NCBI GenBank assembly: GCA_903844735.1
Contig: CAIMUX010000002.1
Coordinates: 1 to 64,000, forward strand
Origin: Candidatus Eiseniibacteriota bacterium
GTDB lineage: Bacteria; Eisenbacteria; RBG-16-71-46; CAIMUX01
Direction: 5' to 3'
DNA: 64,000 bases
Shown here: positions 50,950-60,131 of the stretch, piece by piece
How the letters are laid out: each line of letters opens with the position of its first letter
How positions within the stretch are numbered: the first letter of the stretch is position 1
Program-made: the position numbers and the translations under genes
The notes under the pieces: model-generated
Told to the model about the DNA's origin: nothing
Databases searched by the model: none
Seen by the model: only the letters and a program-made list of their open reading frames with translations

Positions 50950-52752
50950 ATGAGTAGCGAGCACATTCGGAACTTCTGCATCATCGCGCACATCGACCAC
51001 GGGAAGTCCACCCTGGCGGATCGGTTTCTCGATACCTGCCATACGTTGTCAGCGTACCAGATGAAAGACCAGGTCCTCGACAGCATGGATCTCGAGCGCG
51101 AACGCGGCATCACTATCAAGGCCCACTCCATCGCCATGGATTATACCGCCCGCGACGGCCGCGAGTACCGCTTTCATCTCATCGATACGCCAGGCCACGT
51201 CGACTTCTCCTACGAGGTTTCGCGGTCGCTCGCGGCGTGCGAGGGGGCGTTGCTGCTGGTCGACGCCAGCCAGGGGGTCGAAGCGCAGACGGTGGCCAAC
51301 CTCCACATGGCGAGAGAGGCGAAGCTCACGATCATCCCGGTGATCAACAAGATCGACATGCCCGCCGCTCGTCCTGACGAAGTGAAGGAGCAGATCCGCC
51401 ACCTCATCGATTGCACCGACGACGAGATTCTGGCGGTTTCGGCCCGGCAGGGGATCGGCATTGTGGAGGTCCTGGAAGCCGTGGTGGCCCGGGTTCCGGC
51501 GCCGTCCGGTGATCCCGACGCGCCGTTGCGGGCGCTCATCTTCGATTCGATCTTCGACAAGTTTCGCGGGGTGGTCGCCTACGTGCGGCTCGTCGACGGC
51601 TCGGTGAAGCGCGGCGACCGGGTGCGACTCTTGTCCACCGGGATTACCTATGACGTCGACGAAGTCGGCTCACTGCGGCTCGGACTGATTCCCCGAGAGA
51701 GGCTGGAGGCGGGCGAGGTCGGCTACATCCTGGCGGGGATGAAAGTGGTGGCCGACGCCAAGGTCGGCGATACCATCGTCCCGGAGACTTCGGCCGGCAT
51801 CCAGGCGCTGCCGGGCTTCAAGCCGCTCAAGCCGATGGTCTTTTCAGGGCTCTTTCCGGTTGACACCGAAGACTACGTCAACCTGCGGGAGGCGCTGGGC
51901 AAGCTGGCGCTCAACGACGCCGCGCTCGCCTGGACTCCGGAGACCTCGGCCGCCCTCGGGTTCGGCTTTCGTTGCGGTTTTCTCGGTCCGCTCCACATCG
52001 AGATCGTGCAGGAGCGGCTCCACCGGGAGTACAACCTCGACATCATCGCGACCATTCCCAACGTGCAGTTGCGGGCCACCCTCGACGATGGCACGAAGGT
52101 TCAGGTCAATTCGCCGGCGGACATGCCCGATCCGGGTCATGTGGCCGCGTACGAGGAGCCGTTTATCGAGGTTCGGATCATCACACCGGGTGAGTTCGTG
52201 GGCAACGTCATGAGACTCGTGCAGGACCGCCGCGGGGAGCCGCATGGCATCGACTATCTCGACGCCGAGCGCGCTCAGCTCACCTACCTGATGCCGCTTT
52301 CGGAGATCATCTATGACTTCTACGACCGGCTGAAGTCCTGTTCCCGCGGCTATGCCACCCTTGACTACGAGCTGTTCGACTACATGGAATCCGACCTGGT
52401 CAAGCTGGACGTCATGCTGAACGGCGAGCTGGTGGATGCCCTTTCCCTCGTGGCGCACAAGGACAAGGCCTACGAGCGGGGGCGGGACTTGGTGGACCGC
52501 CTGCGGAACCTGATTCCGCGCCAGATGTTTCAGATCGCGATCCAGGCCGGCATCGGCGGAAAGATCATCGCTCGCTCCACGGTGAGTGCCATGCGCAAGG
52601 ACGTCACGGCCAAGTGCTATGGAGGTGACATTTCTCGCAAGCGCAAGCTCCTGGAGAAGCAGAAGGAAGGAAAGCGGAAGATGAAGCAGATCGGCACCGT
52701 GCATGTCCCGCAGGAGGCGTTCCTCGCCCTGCTGCGGGGCCAGGACGAGTGA
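50950..52752 (+). CDS. lepA: Elongation factor 4 (LepA)
   Basis: A 600-residue translational GTPase that binds stalled or aberrant ribosomes. The G domain shows AHIDHGKSTLADRF (G1), DTPGH (G3) and NKIDMP (G4) with RGITIK switch I. The C-terminal domain unique to LepA includes RKDVTAKCYGGDISRKRKLL and ends QEAFLALL. Standard length. The start at 50950 fits the family. lepB follows after 16 bases, a common lepA-lepB arrangement. Confidence 0.97.
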   Translation: MSSEHIRNFCIIAHIDHGKSTLADRFLDTCHTLSAYQMKDQVLDSMDLERERGITIKAHSIAMDYTARDGREYRFHLIDTPGHVDFSYEVSRSLAACEGALLLVDASQGVEAQTVANLHMAREAKLTIIPVINKIDMPAARPDEVKEQIRHLIDCTDDEILAVSARQGIGIVEVLEAVVARVPAPSGDPDAPLRALIFDSIFDKFRGVVAYVRLVDGSVKRGDRVRLLSTGITYDVDEVGSLRLGLIPRERLEAGEVGYILAGMKVVADAKVGDTIVPETSAGIQALPGFKPLKPMVFSGLFPVDTEDYVNLREALGKLALNDAALAWTPETSAALGFGFRCGFLGPLHIEIVQERLHREYNLDIIATIPNVQLRATLDDGTKVQVNSPADMPDPGHVAAYEEPFIEVRIITPGEFVGNVMRLVQDRRGEPHGIDYLDAERAQLTYLMPLSEIIYDFYDRLKSCSRGYATLDYELFDYMESDLVKLDVMLNGELVDALSLVAHKDKAYERGRDLVDRLRNLIPRQMFQIAIQAGIGGKIIARSTVSAMRKDVTAKCYGGDISRKRKLLEKQKEGKRKMKQIGTVHVPQEAFLALLRGQDE

Positions 52753-52768
52753 TGGGGGGACAGCGATC

Positions 52769-53395
52769 ATGACCGACCGACACCGGTCCGCCGGCGATCG
52801 GCGCCCGAGGGGAGTTCTCCGGGAGACGGTGGAATCGTTGGGAAGTGCCATCGTCATCTTCCTTGTCATCCGCCTCTTTGCCTTCCATGCCTTCCGCATT
52901 CCCAGTGAATCGATGGAGAACACGCTCTTGGTCGGCGACTTCCTCTTCGTGAACAAACTGGTCTATGGGCCCCGCATCCCGCTCACGACCATCCGACTCC
53001 CCGGGTTCACGCACCCGAAACCGGGGGATGTCATCGTTTTCGAGTACCCGCGGGATCGGAAAGTCGCCTACATCAAGCGGTGTGTCGCGGTGGAGGGACA
53101 GACGGTCGAGGTCCGCAACAAGCAGTTGTTCGTCGACGGCATTCCGCGAAAGGATGCTTGGGAGGTGCACAAAGACCCCCGCGTCGACCCGATGCGCGAC
53201 AATTATGGCCCCTACAAGGTGCCACCCGGTTTTCTTTTCATGATGGGGGACAACCGGGACTTTTCCGCCGACAGCCGGATCTGGGGGCCCCTCGACAAGC
53301 GCTTCATCCACGGGAAGGCCTGGGCGATCTATTTTTCCTGGGTCGACTGGCACCACCTCCCGCGCTTCTCGCGGATGTTTCACCTGATTCACTGA
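52769..53395 (+). CDS. lepB: Signal peptidase I
   Basis: A 208-residue inner-membrane signal peptidase that removes Sec and Tat signal peptides. One N-terminal membrane segment (AIVIFLVIRLFAF) is followed by the catalytic serine in IPSESMENTLLVGDFLFVNK and the general-base lysine in KVAYIKRCVAVEGQTVEV. The Box E motif GDNRDFSADSRIWGPL completes the family pattern. The ATG at 52769 lies 16 bases after lepA and has a purine-rich GGGGGGA site. Confidence 0.95.
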   Translation: MTDRHRSAGDRRPRGVLRETVESLGSAIVIFLVIRLFAFHAFRIPSESMENTLLVGDFLFVNKLVYGPRIPLTTIRLPGFTHPKPGDVIVFEYPRDRKVAYIKRCVAVEGQTVEVRNKQLFVDGIPRKDAWEVHKDPRVDPMRDNYGPYKVPPGFLFMMGDNRDFSADSRIWGPLDKRFIHGKAWAIYFSWVDWHHLPRFSRMFHLIH

Positions 53396-53402
53396 GGCCG
53401 GC

Positions 53403-54668
53403 GTGACCGACCCGGCCCATTGGCGCGATCTAGGCCCCGGGATCTATCTGCACATCCCGTTCTGCCGTCGCCGCTGCGGCTACTGCGACTTCGCGAGCAC
53501 GACCGGCGACGCTGCGGCCCGGAATGCGTTTGTAGCAGACCTGCTCGCCGAGATCCGCCTGGTTGCGGCAGGGGGGGATTTTGCGGACGAGACCTTCCGC
53601 ACGATCTTCCTCGGCGGCGGCACGCCGTCGCTGCTGGAGGGCGACCAGATGAACCGGATCCTCGGAGCGCTCCGCGATTCGTTCGCTGTGACGCCGGATG
53701 CCGAGGTGACCATGGAGGCCAATCCCGAGTCGCTGGAGCCCGAACGGCTCGATGCTTTTCTCCGCGGAGGAGGCAACCGGGTCAGCCTTGGAATCCAATC
53801 GCTCGACGACGCCGCGTTGCGCCTCCTCGACCGCGCGCACGACGCGGCACTGGCCCGTCATCGCGCCGGGGAGCTGAAGGAACGCCGCGTTTCATTCAGC
53901 GTCGACTTGATCTACGGTCTACCCGGTCTCGACACGACCGCGTGGGGTACGGCTCTCGATGGCGCGATCGAGCTTGGCGCCGATCACCTCTCGGCCTATC
54001 TGCTCACTCTGGAGCCGGGGACCCCGATGCACGTCGCGGTGGCGACCGGGGAACTCACACTGCCTGGCGAAGAGGAGGCGCGCGCCCAGTACGAGCTGCT
54101 CGTGGACCGTACGTCCGCTGCCGGGCTGTCGTGCTACGAGATCTCCAATTTCGCCCGCCCTGGATTGGAGAGCCGCCACAATCAAAACTATTGGGTGCGA
54201 GGTGAGTACCTCGGCCTCGGTCCCTCGGCCCACTCGCACCATGGTGGGTGGCGCTGGGCGAACGAGCCCGACCCAGGCGCCTGGTCGCGGGCGGTGCAGG
54301 CGGGCGGCGGGGCATCGTGGGGAATGCCCAGGGAGGCTGGCGGATCGTATCGAGAAATGTCCGAGGCGGCCGATTGCCCGATCCTTTTCCGCGAGCGAGT
54401 GAGCGGGCGTGAAGCGGCGGCGGAGTGGATCTTCCTGGGCCTGCGGCGGACCGAGGGGGTGCCCTGGGATCTGCTGGCCACGGCGGCGGGGGATGGCGCT
54501 GCGGCGCTGGAACGGCGCACGGGGTTCCTCGCGGAGCAGGGACTGCTGGAGCGTCAGGATGGCTGGCTGCGCCTGGCGCGCGCCGGGCGATTTGTTTCCG
54601 ACGCGATTTTCGCTGACCTCATGGCGGCGATGGAGGATCCGGTGCCGGTGGATGGAACGCGGCGATGA
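53403..54668 (+). CDS. hemW: HemW-type radical SAM protein
   Basis: A 421-residue radical SAM protein related to oxygen-independent coproporphyrinogen oxidase; HemW members serve as haem chaperones rather than oxidases. The iron-sulphur motif is CRRRCGYC in YLHIPFCRRRCGYCDFAS, followed by FLGGGTPSLLEGDQM and the EANPESLEPERLDAFL segment. A C-terminal HemN-type domain is present. The GTG at 53403 starts seven bases after lepB. It forms a cluster with lepA and lepB. Confidence 0.9.
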   Translation: MTDPAHWRDLGPGIYLHIPFCRRRCGYCDFASTTGDAAARNAFVADLLAEIRLVAAGGDFADETFRTIFLGGGTPSLLEGDQMNRILGALRDSFAVTPDAEVTMEANPESLEPERLDAFLRGGGNRVSLGIQSLDDAALRLLDRAHDAALARHRAGELKERRVSFSVDLIYGLPGLDTTAWGTALDGAIELGADHLSAYLLTLEPGTPMHVAVATGELTLPGEEEARAQYELLVDRTSAAGLSCYEISNFARPGLESRHNQNYWVRGEYLGLGPSAHSHHGGWRWANEPDPGAWSRAVQAGGGASWGMPREAGGSYREMSEAADCPILFRERVSGREAAAEWIFLGLRRTEGVPWDLLATAAGDGAAALERRTGFLAEQGLLERQDGWLRLARAGRFVSDAIFADLMAAMEDPVPVDGTRR

Positions 54669-54696
54669 AGACCGCGCCGGTGGAAGGAAGGCGGGG

Positions 54697-55848
54697 ATGA
54701 AGACCGCGCTGGTGCAGGACTGGCTGACCGGGATGCGTGGCGGCGAGAAGGTCTTCGAGGCTTTCTGCCGGCGGTTCCCCGGCACGCCGGTTTACACTCT
54801 TGTGCACCGAAAGGGGAGCGTGAGCGAGGCCATCGAGTCGCATCCGGTGCACACCTCGTTCATCCAGAGATTGCCGGCGGGAGTCACACGGTACCAACGT
54901 TACCTGCCGTTTTTCCCCGCGGCGATCGAGCGGTTCGATCTGCGCGGCTATGACCTCGTCCTTTCCTCGAGCCACTGTGCGGCCAAGGGGGTGGTGGTTC
55001 ATCCGGGGACGCGACACCTCTGCTACTGCCACACCCCGATGCGCTATGTCTGGGCTGCCTATGAAGAATATTTCGGCGCGGGACGGCTGCGGTTTCCGGC
55101 CTCGTGGGCACTGCCGCTCATGGCCACGGCGCTGCGGCAGTGGGATGTGACCGCCTCGATGCGGGTCGATTCGTTCGCCGCCAACTCCGCTTGCGTGGCC
55201 GCCCGAATTCGGCGGTACTACGGGCGGGATGCGCGGGTCATTCACCCCTGGGTCGATGTGGAGTACTACACGCCGGGCGGGGAACCGGAGGATTTCTACC
55301 TCGTGGTCACGGCGCTGGTGCCGTACAAGCGGATCGACCTGGCGTTGGAAGCGGTGCGCCTGCGCCCCCGGCCGCTGTGGATCGTGGGCGACGGGGTGGA
55401 GCGCCGTCGCCTCGAGCGGATCGCTCCGCCGGGCGTGCGATTCCTCGGTTGGCTTCCCCCGGAGGAATTGCGGGCCTACTATCGCCGCTGCCGTGCGCTC
55501 CTCTTCCCAGGCGAAGAGGATTTCGGGATCGTCCCGGTCGAGGCCCAGGCGTGCGGACGGCCGGTGGTGGGACTCGGACGCGGCGGGCTCCTCGAAACGG
55601 TGCGCGACGGCGAAAGCGGTGTCTTTTTCGCCGAGCCCGAGGCCGGCGCGCTTGCCGCTTCGATGGAACGGTGTGAGGGGATGCGCTGGGATCCGGCGGC
55701 GATCCGTGAAGGCATCCTCTGGTTTTCGCCGGAGCGGTTCGAGCGCGAGGTTGATCGTTGGCTGGAGGAGGAGGGCCCGCGAGGGACGGCATGGGCCAGG
55801 GAGAACGAAACAAACGCGGCACCTGGGTCCAGGTCCTCTGGCACCTGA
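54697..55848 (+). CDS. Glycosyltransferase family 4
   Basis: A 383-residue GT-B glycosyltransferase, probably adding a mannosyl or related sugar during surface polysaccharide synthesis. It has the N-terminal ALVQDWLTGMRGGEKVFEAF signature seen in family 4 mannosyltransferases, LVVTALVPYKRIDLALEAV in the middle and the nucleotide-sugar motif FPGEEDFGIVPVEAQACGRP. It overlaps the next gene by about 60 bases and is probably cotranscribed with it. Confidence 0.85.
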   Translation: MKTALVQDWLTGMRGGEKVFEAFCRRFPGTPVYTLVHRKGSVSEAIESHPVHTSFIQRLPAGVTRYQRYLPFFPAAIERFDLRGYDLVLSSSHCAAKGVVVHPGTRHLCYCHTPMRYVWAAYEEYFGAGRLRFPASWALPLMATALRQWDVTASMRVDSFAANSACVAARIRRYYGRDARVIHPWVDVEYYTPGGEPEDFYLVVTALVPYKRIDLALEAVRLRPRPLWIVGDGVERRRLERIAPPGVRFLGWLPPEELRAYYRRCRALLFPGEEDFGIVPVEAQACGRPVVGLGRGGLLETVRDGESGVFFAEPEAGALAASMERCEGMRWDPAAIREGILWFSPERFEREVDRWLEEEGPRGTAWARENETNAAPGSRSSGT

Positions 55849-57218
55849 GCGACCTCGCCGCCATCGCCGGTGGCTTTGCCTTCGGCTATTGGGCGCGCTT
55901 TGTCTCGCCGCTGACGCGCTGGGTCCCACCGGACAAGGGGATCCCGGCGGTTTCGCAGTACGTGGTCGCAGCCGCGGTCACGGCGTTGGTCTGGATCCCG
56001 CTCTTTCACGCTTCGGGCCTGTATCGGATGGAGATGGGACGGCCGCGGCACCGCTTCTCCGAGATTCTGCGCGCGCAGGCGCTCGGGATTCTGGCGGTGA
56101 CCGCGCTCTCGTTCTTCTACCGCAACGCTACATTCTCGCGGTTGGCAGTGCCGATGATCTGGTTCAGCACGCTGCTGCTGACCGCTGTCGGTCGCTCTTT
56201 GGTGCAGGCTCTGGTCCGGCGGCTGCCGTTGCTGCCGCCGATCCGCTTCGCCATGGTTGGAACCGGGGCGCTGGCGGTACGGCTGGCGGGAAGACTCGCA
56301 GATTCGCCCTACCCGCACCGGTGCGAAGGTTTCTTTGCCGAGCACGTGGACCCGCTCCTTCCCTCGCCAACTGAGCCTCCTGCGGAGATGGCGGTCCCTC
56401 TCTTCGGTTCCGTGGCCGTGCTGGCGAAGGAGGCCGAGGCTCGTGGCCTAGGCCTTCTCGTGCTTGCCGCGGCCAACGCCTCGCAGGGATTCGTGCAGGA
56501 GATCTACGCCCGCTGCCAGGAGCTCGACCTCGATTTCCTGTTCGTCCCCGATCTCTTCTCGCTCTGGGGGCGCCGCGTGCACGTGGAGGAGATCGACGGA
56601 CTGCCGCTGCTGCGGCTCCGTGGTCCCGCCCTTTCCGGCTGGGGTGGAATCGTCAAACGGACGCTTGACCTCGTCGGCTCGGTCGTGCTGCTCGTCGTCC
56701 TCTCACCACTGCTTCTCCTACTCGCTCTGGCTGTGAGGTTGGAGTCATCGGGGCCGATCTTGCACCGGCAGGATCGGGTGGGACGCGACCGGCGCACCTT
56801 CCGGATGGTGAAATTCCGCTCGATGCGCGCCGACGCCGAGGCGTCCACCGGACCTGTCTGGGCGACTCGCGAGGACCCGCGGCGCACCCGGCTGGGCTCG
56901 TTCCTCCGTCGTTGGTCGCTGGATGAGCTGCCCCAGTTTTGGAATGTCCTGAGGGGGGACATGAGCCTTGTGGGGCCGCGCCCCGAGCGACCTGTCTTTG
57001 TCCATCGTTTCGAGGAGAGAGTCGCCGACTACTACGACCGGCATCGCGTGAAGTCGGGGATCACCGGCTGGGCCCAGGTCCACGGGCACCGGGGTGACAC
57101 GCCGATCGAGCAGCGCACCCGGCTCGACCTTTTCTACGTTGAGAACTGGTCGCTTGGGCTCGACCTGAAGATTCTCGCCATGACCGTGCGGGCAGTGTTT
57201 CGTCATCGCGGGAGTTGA
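55791..57218 (+). CDS. Polyprenyl-phosphate sugar-phosphotransferase (exopolysaccharide initiation)
   Basis: A 475-residue inner-membrane enzyme that starts a polysaccharide repeat by transferring a sugar phosphate to undecaprenyl phosphate. Four or five N-terminal membrane segments and a CoA-binding-like domain (PIRFAMVGTGALAVRLAG) precede the transferase domain. That domain has the fifth segment LVGSVVLLVVLSPLLLLLAL, FRMVKFRSMRADAE, and DELPQFWNVLRGDMSLVGPR then PERP. The start at 55791 overlaps the glycosyltransferase gene; a TTG at 55758 is possible. Confidence 0.88.
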   Translation: MGQGERNKRGTWVQVLWHLSDLAAIAGGFAFGYWARFVSPLTRWVPPDKGIPAVSQYVVAAAVTALVWIPLFHASGLYRMEMGRPRHRFSEILRAQALGILAVTALSFFYRNATFSRLAVPMIWFSTLLLTAVGRSLVQALVRRLPLLPPIRFAMVGTGALAVRLAGRLADSPYPHRCEGFFAEHVDPLLPSPTEPPAEMAVPLFGSVAVLAKEAEARGLGLLVLAAANASQGFVQEIYARCQELDLDFLFVPDLFSLWGRRVHVEEIDGLPLLRLRGPALSGWGGIVKRTLDLVGSVVLLVVLSPLLLLLALAVRLESSGPILHRQDRVGRDRRTFRMVKFRSMRADAEASTGPVWATREDPRRTRLGSFLRRWSLDELPQFWNVLRGDMSLVGPRPERPVFVHRFEERVADYYDRHRVKSGITGWAQVHGHRGDTPIEQRTRLDLFYVENWSLGLDLKILAMTVRAVFRHRGS

Positions 57219-57411
57219 CCGGTCGATGTCACCGCCCTGATCTCGCCCTGCTCGCGGAGCCGGCGCGGCCGTGCATCGCCGGTTCGGCCGGAAGCGCTTC
57301 GAATCGGCATGACCGGGGTGCCGTCCCGGGCCTTCCTCTCTCGGATCTTGCTGGGAGTCTCTCCCGTCGATATTCTGTTCAAACCCGTTAGCGGAAGGCG
57401 GAAAGGAGCCC

Positions 57412-58566
57412 ATGGCAAAGCGCGACTACTACGAGGTCCTTGGCGTCGACAAGAGCGCTGACCTCGACACCCTCAAGAAGGCGTACCGAAAACTGGCCCT
57501 CCAGTACCACCCTGACCGCAACCCGAACGACGCCGGGGCAGAAGGGCGGTTCAAGGAGGTCAACGAGGCGTACGAGATCCTGAAGGATCCGCAGAAGCGG
57601 CCCGCGTACGACCAGTTCGGGTACGCCGGAGTCGATCCGGCAGCCGCGGCGGCCGCAGGCTATCGCGGAGGCGTCGGCTTCGATATCGGCGATGCCCTGC
57701 GAGCCTTCATGCGGGAGTTCGGCGGCTTTGACCTTTTCGGCGGTGAGGCGGGGGGACAGCGCGCGCGCGACCACCGCGGGGGAGACCGACAGATTCGCTT
57801 AGCGCTCACCCTGGAGGAGATCGCCATCGGGTCGACCAAGAAGGTCCGGGTGAACAAGCTCGTTCCGTGCACCACATGTCGGGGGCGGGGCAGCGCCAGC
57901 GGTACGACCGTGACCTGCGATGTATGCGGCGGCAGCGGCCAGCTCCGCCGCGTCCAGCGATCGTTCCTCGGGCAGATGGTCAGCGTCAGCGCCTGCGAGA
58001 AGTGCGGGGGCGAGGGGGAAATTGTGCGTGACCCCTGTCCGACCTGCCGCGGAAGTGGCGTCGTACAAGGCCAGGAGACGATTTCCCTCAACATTCCTCC
58101 CGGCGTGATGGAGGGGAACTATATGACCGTCCGCGGGCACGGCGATGCGGGCCCGCGCAGCGGACCGCCCGGCGACCTCATCGTCGTCATGACGGAAAAG
58201 CCCCATCCGGTCTTTGAGCGGCACGGCCGAGACATCCTGAGCGATTTACCGATTCACCCGCACCAGGCGGTCCTGGGCGTGCACATCGAGGTGCCAACGC
58301 TGGGTGGCACGGCGGAGGTGGAGATCGAGCCGGGAACGATCTCCGGCAAGGTCCTTCGCCCACGGCAGCTCCGGGGGAAGGGCATCCCGGGACGCGGCGG
58401 TCAGGATCCGGGCGACCACTATCTCCGCGTCATCGTGGTTACTCCGGCGAAACTCTCGGTGGACGAGAGAAAACTCTGGGAGCAGTTGGCAAAGGTGAGC
58501 GGCTCGGTGCCGCCCAAGGTGCAGAAGGGGTTCTTCGATCGGATGCGCGAGGCGTTCGGTCCCTAG
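57412..58566 (+). CDS. dnaJ: Chaperone DnaJ
   Basis: A 384-residue type I J-protein, co-chaperone of DnaK. The J domain contains HPD in YHPDRN (residues about 33-38), then a short Gly/Phe region. The zinc domain holds four CxxCxGxG units ([32 protein letters not shown]), and a C-terminal substrate domain follows. AAAGGAG precedes the ATG. The 190 bases upstream hold no gene; grpE and dnaK are not adjacent. Confidence 0.97.
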   Translation: MAKRDYYEVLGVDKSADLDTLKKAYRKLALQYHPDRNPNDAGAEGRFKEVNEAYEILKDPQKRPAYDQFGYAGVDPAAAAAAGYRGGVGFDIGDALRAFMREFGGFDLFGGEAGGQRARDHRGGDRQIRLALTLEEIAIGSTKKVRVNKLVPCTTCRGRGSASGTTVTCDVCGGSGQLRRVQRSFLGQMVSVSACEKCGGEGEIVRDPCPTCRGSGVVQGQETISLNIPPGVMEGNYMTVRGHGDAGPRSGPPGDLIVVMTEKPHPVFERHGRDILSDLPIHPHQAVLGVHIEVPTLGGTAEVEIEPGTISGKVLRPRQLRGKGIPGRGGQDPGDHYLRVIVVTPAKLSVDERKLWEQLAKVSGSVPPKVQKGFFDRMREAFGP

Positions 58567-58592
58567 ATCGTTGAAAACGCAATGAGGGAACG

Positions 58593-60131
58593 ATGCACGA
58601 CGAGATGACGCCGGAACAGGCGGCGGTGCTGGGCGGGTTGGAGCCGGGACGAGCCGAGCGAGTGCCCGAACTGGCAGCGCGCCTCGGCCTCGATCAATCG
58701 CAGGTGGCTGCGGCAGCCCTCCAGCTTTCGCAGCGCGGGTTCTGCGCTCTGCACGAGAAGCCGTTCAGCGAGTGGGTGCTCAAGGAGGCCGGGCGTCAGG
58801 CTCTGGCGGCGGGCCTCCCGGAGCGACGCGTGTTGCGGGCGTTGCTGGCGCACGAAGGGCGTGGCTCCATGGTTCAGGCGGCAGAGTGGACCGGGCTTTC
58901 CGCCAAGGAAATCGGTCAGACGATCCGCGGTCTCCAGCAGCGCGGCTGGGCCGCCAAGACCGGAACCGAGCTGGTGGTCGCGGACGGCGGGTGCGTTGCG
59001 GCCGAGGTGCCCGAGCCCGACGAGATGGTGCTAGTCGCCTTGGTCGGCGCCGAATCGGGCCGGCTCACCGAGGACGAGCTCATCTCGCACCGCTGTGACA
59101 CGCTCAGGGCCCGCGAGCTTTTCGGTCTCCGCAGCTCGCTGGTCGAGATCCGCGACAAGGTACATCGGTCGGTGGTACTCCTTGTCGCGGGCGAGCAACT
59201 CCGAACGACCGGTGTCACGGCCCGACCGCTCGTCACCGAGTTGACACCCGAGATGCTCGCGTCGGGCCGGTGGCGCGACGTGCGCTTCAAGCCATACGAC
59301 GTCGATCTCGCCACCGAGTCCCGGCATCCGGGCAAACGCCATCCCTTGCAGATGGTCATTGAGCAGACCCGGCGCGCCTTTTTCAACCTGGGGTTCGAGG
59401 AGTGGAACTCGCCATTGGTGGAGTCTGCCTTCTGGGACTTCGACGCACTCTTCCAGCCTCAGGACCACCCGGCGCGCGAGATGCAAGACACATTCTATGT
59501 CGCCCGCCCCGCGCGGTCACCGCTGCCCGCCGATGCCGCCCTGGTCGACCGTGTGCGCGCTGTGCACGAGGATGGCGGCGACACCGGTTCGGCCGGCTGG
59601 CAGTATCGCTGGAGCCCCGCGCTGGCGCAGCGGAACATCCTCCGCACGCACAACACAGCCACTACCATCCGGGCCCTGGCCGAGATCAAGCGCGGCCCGC
59701 GGAAAGTCTTCTCCGTGGGGCGCGTCTTCCGGCGTGAGGCGATCGACTATAAGCACCTGCCTGTATTCTTCCAGGTGGACGGGATCGTTGTCGACGCCGA
59801 TGGGAGCCTGACCTCGCTCTTCGGAACGATGGGAGCGTTTCTCGAGCAGCTCGGCTTCACAAAGTACGATTTCCGCCCCGATTTCTTCCCGTACACCGAG
59901 CCGTCGGTGGGCGTCTTCGTCTGGAACGGGGAGCGGCGCGACTGGTTCGAGCTGGCCGGCGCCGGGATTTTCCGGCCGGAGGTGACCGAGCCGTTGGGCT
60001 GCACCGAGCCGGTCCTCGCCTGGGGATTCGGTCTCGATCGCCTGGCGATGGTCATGTGCGGTCTGAAAGACATCCGCGACCTCTACCTCGTCGATCTGGA
60101 ATGGCTGAAGGGGGTGCCCCAATGCCGGTGA
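58593..60131 (+). CDS. pheS: Phenylalanine-tRNA ligase alpha subunit, archaeal/eukaryal type
   Basis: A 512-residue PheS, far longer than the usual bacterial form (about 330-350). The N-terminal 220 residues carry winged-helix modules (LAARLGLDQSQVAAAALQLS), as in archaeal and cytosolic eukaryotic enzymes. Class II catalytic motifs are intact: motif 2 KVFSVGRVFRREAIDYKHLP and motif 3 AWGFGLDRLAMVMCGLKDIR. Its stop overlaps the pheT start by ten bases. The pair must charge the tRNA-Phe encoded at 45597. The bacterial version is replaced here, presumably by ancient transfer; only spirochaetes are widely cited for this. Confidence 0.92.
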   Translation: MHDEMTPEQAAVLGGLEPGRAERVPELAARLGLDQSQVAAAALQLSQRGFCALHEKPFSEWVLKEAGRQALAAGLPERRVLRALLAHEGRGSMVQAAEWTGLSAKEIGQTIRGLQQRGWAAKTGTELVVADGGCVAAEVPEPDEMVLVALVGAESGRLTEDELISHRCDTLRARELFGLRSSLVEIRDKVHRSVVLLVAGEQLRTTGVTARPLVTELTPEMLASGRWRDVRFKPYDVDLATESRHPGKRHPLQMVIEQTRRAFFNLGFEEWNSPLVESAFWDFDALFQPQDHPAREMQDTFYVARPARSPLPADAALVDRVRAVHEDGGDTGSAGWQYRWSPALAQRNILRTHNTATTIRALAEIKRGPRKVFSVGRVFRREAIDYKHLPVFFQVDGIVVDADGSLTSLFGTMGAFLEQLGFTKYDFRPDFFPYTEPSVGVFVWNGERRDWFELAGAGIFRPEVTEPLGCTEPVLAWGFGLDRLAMVMCGLKDIRDLYLVDLEWLKGVPQCR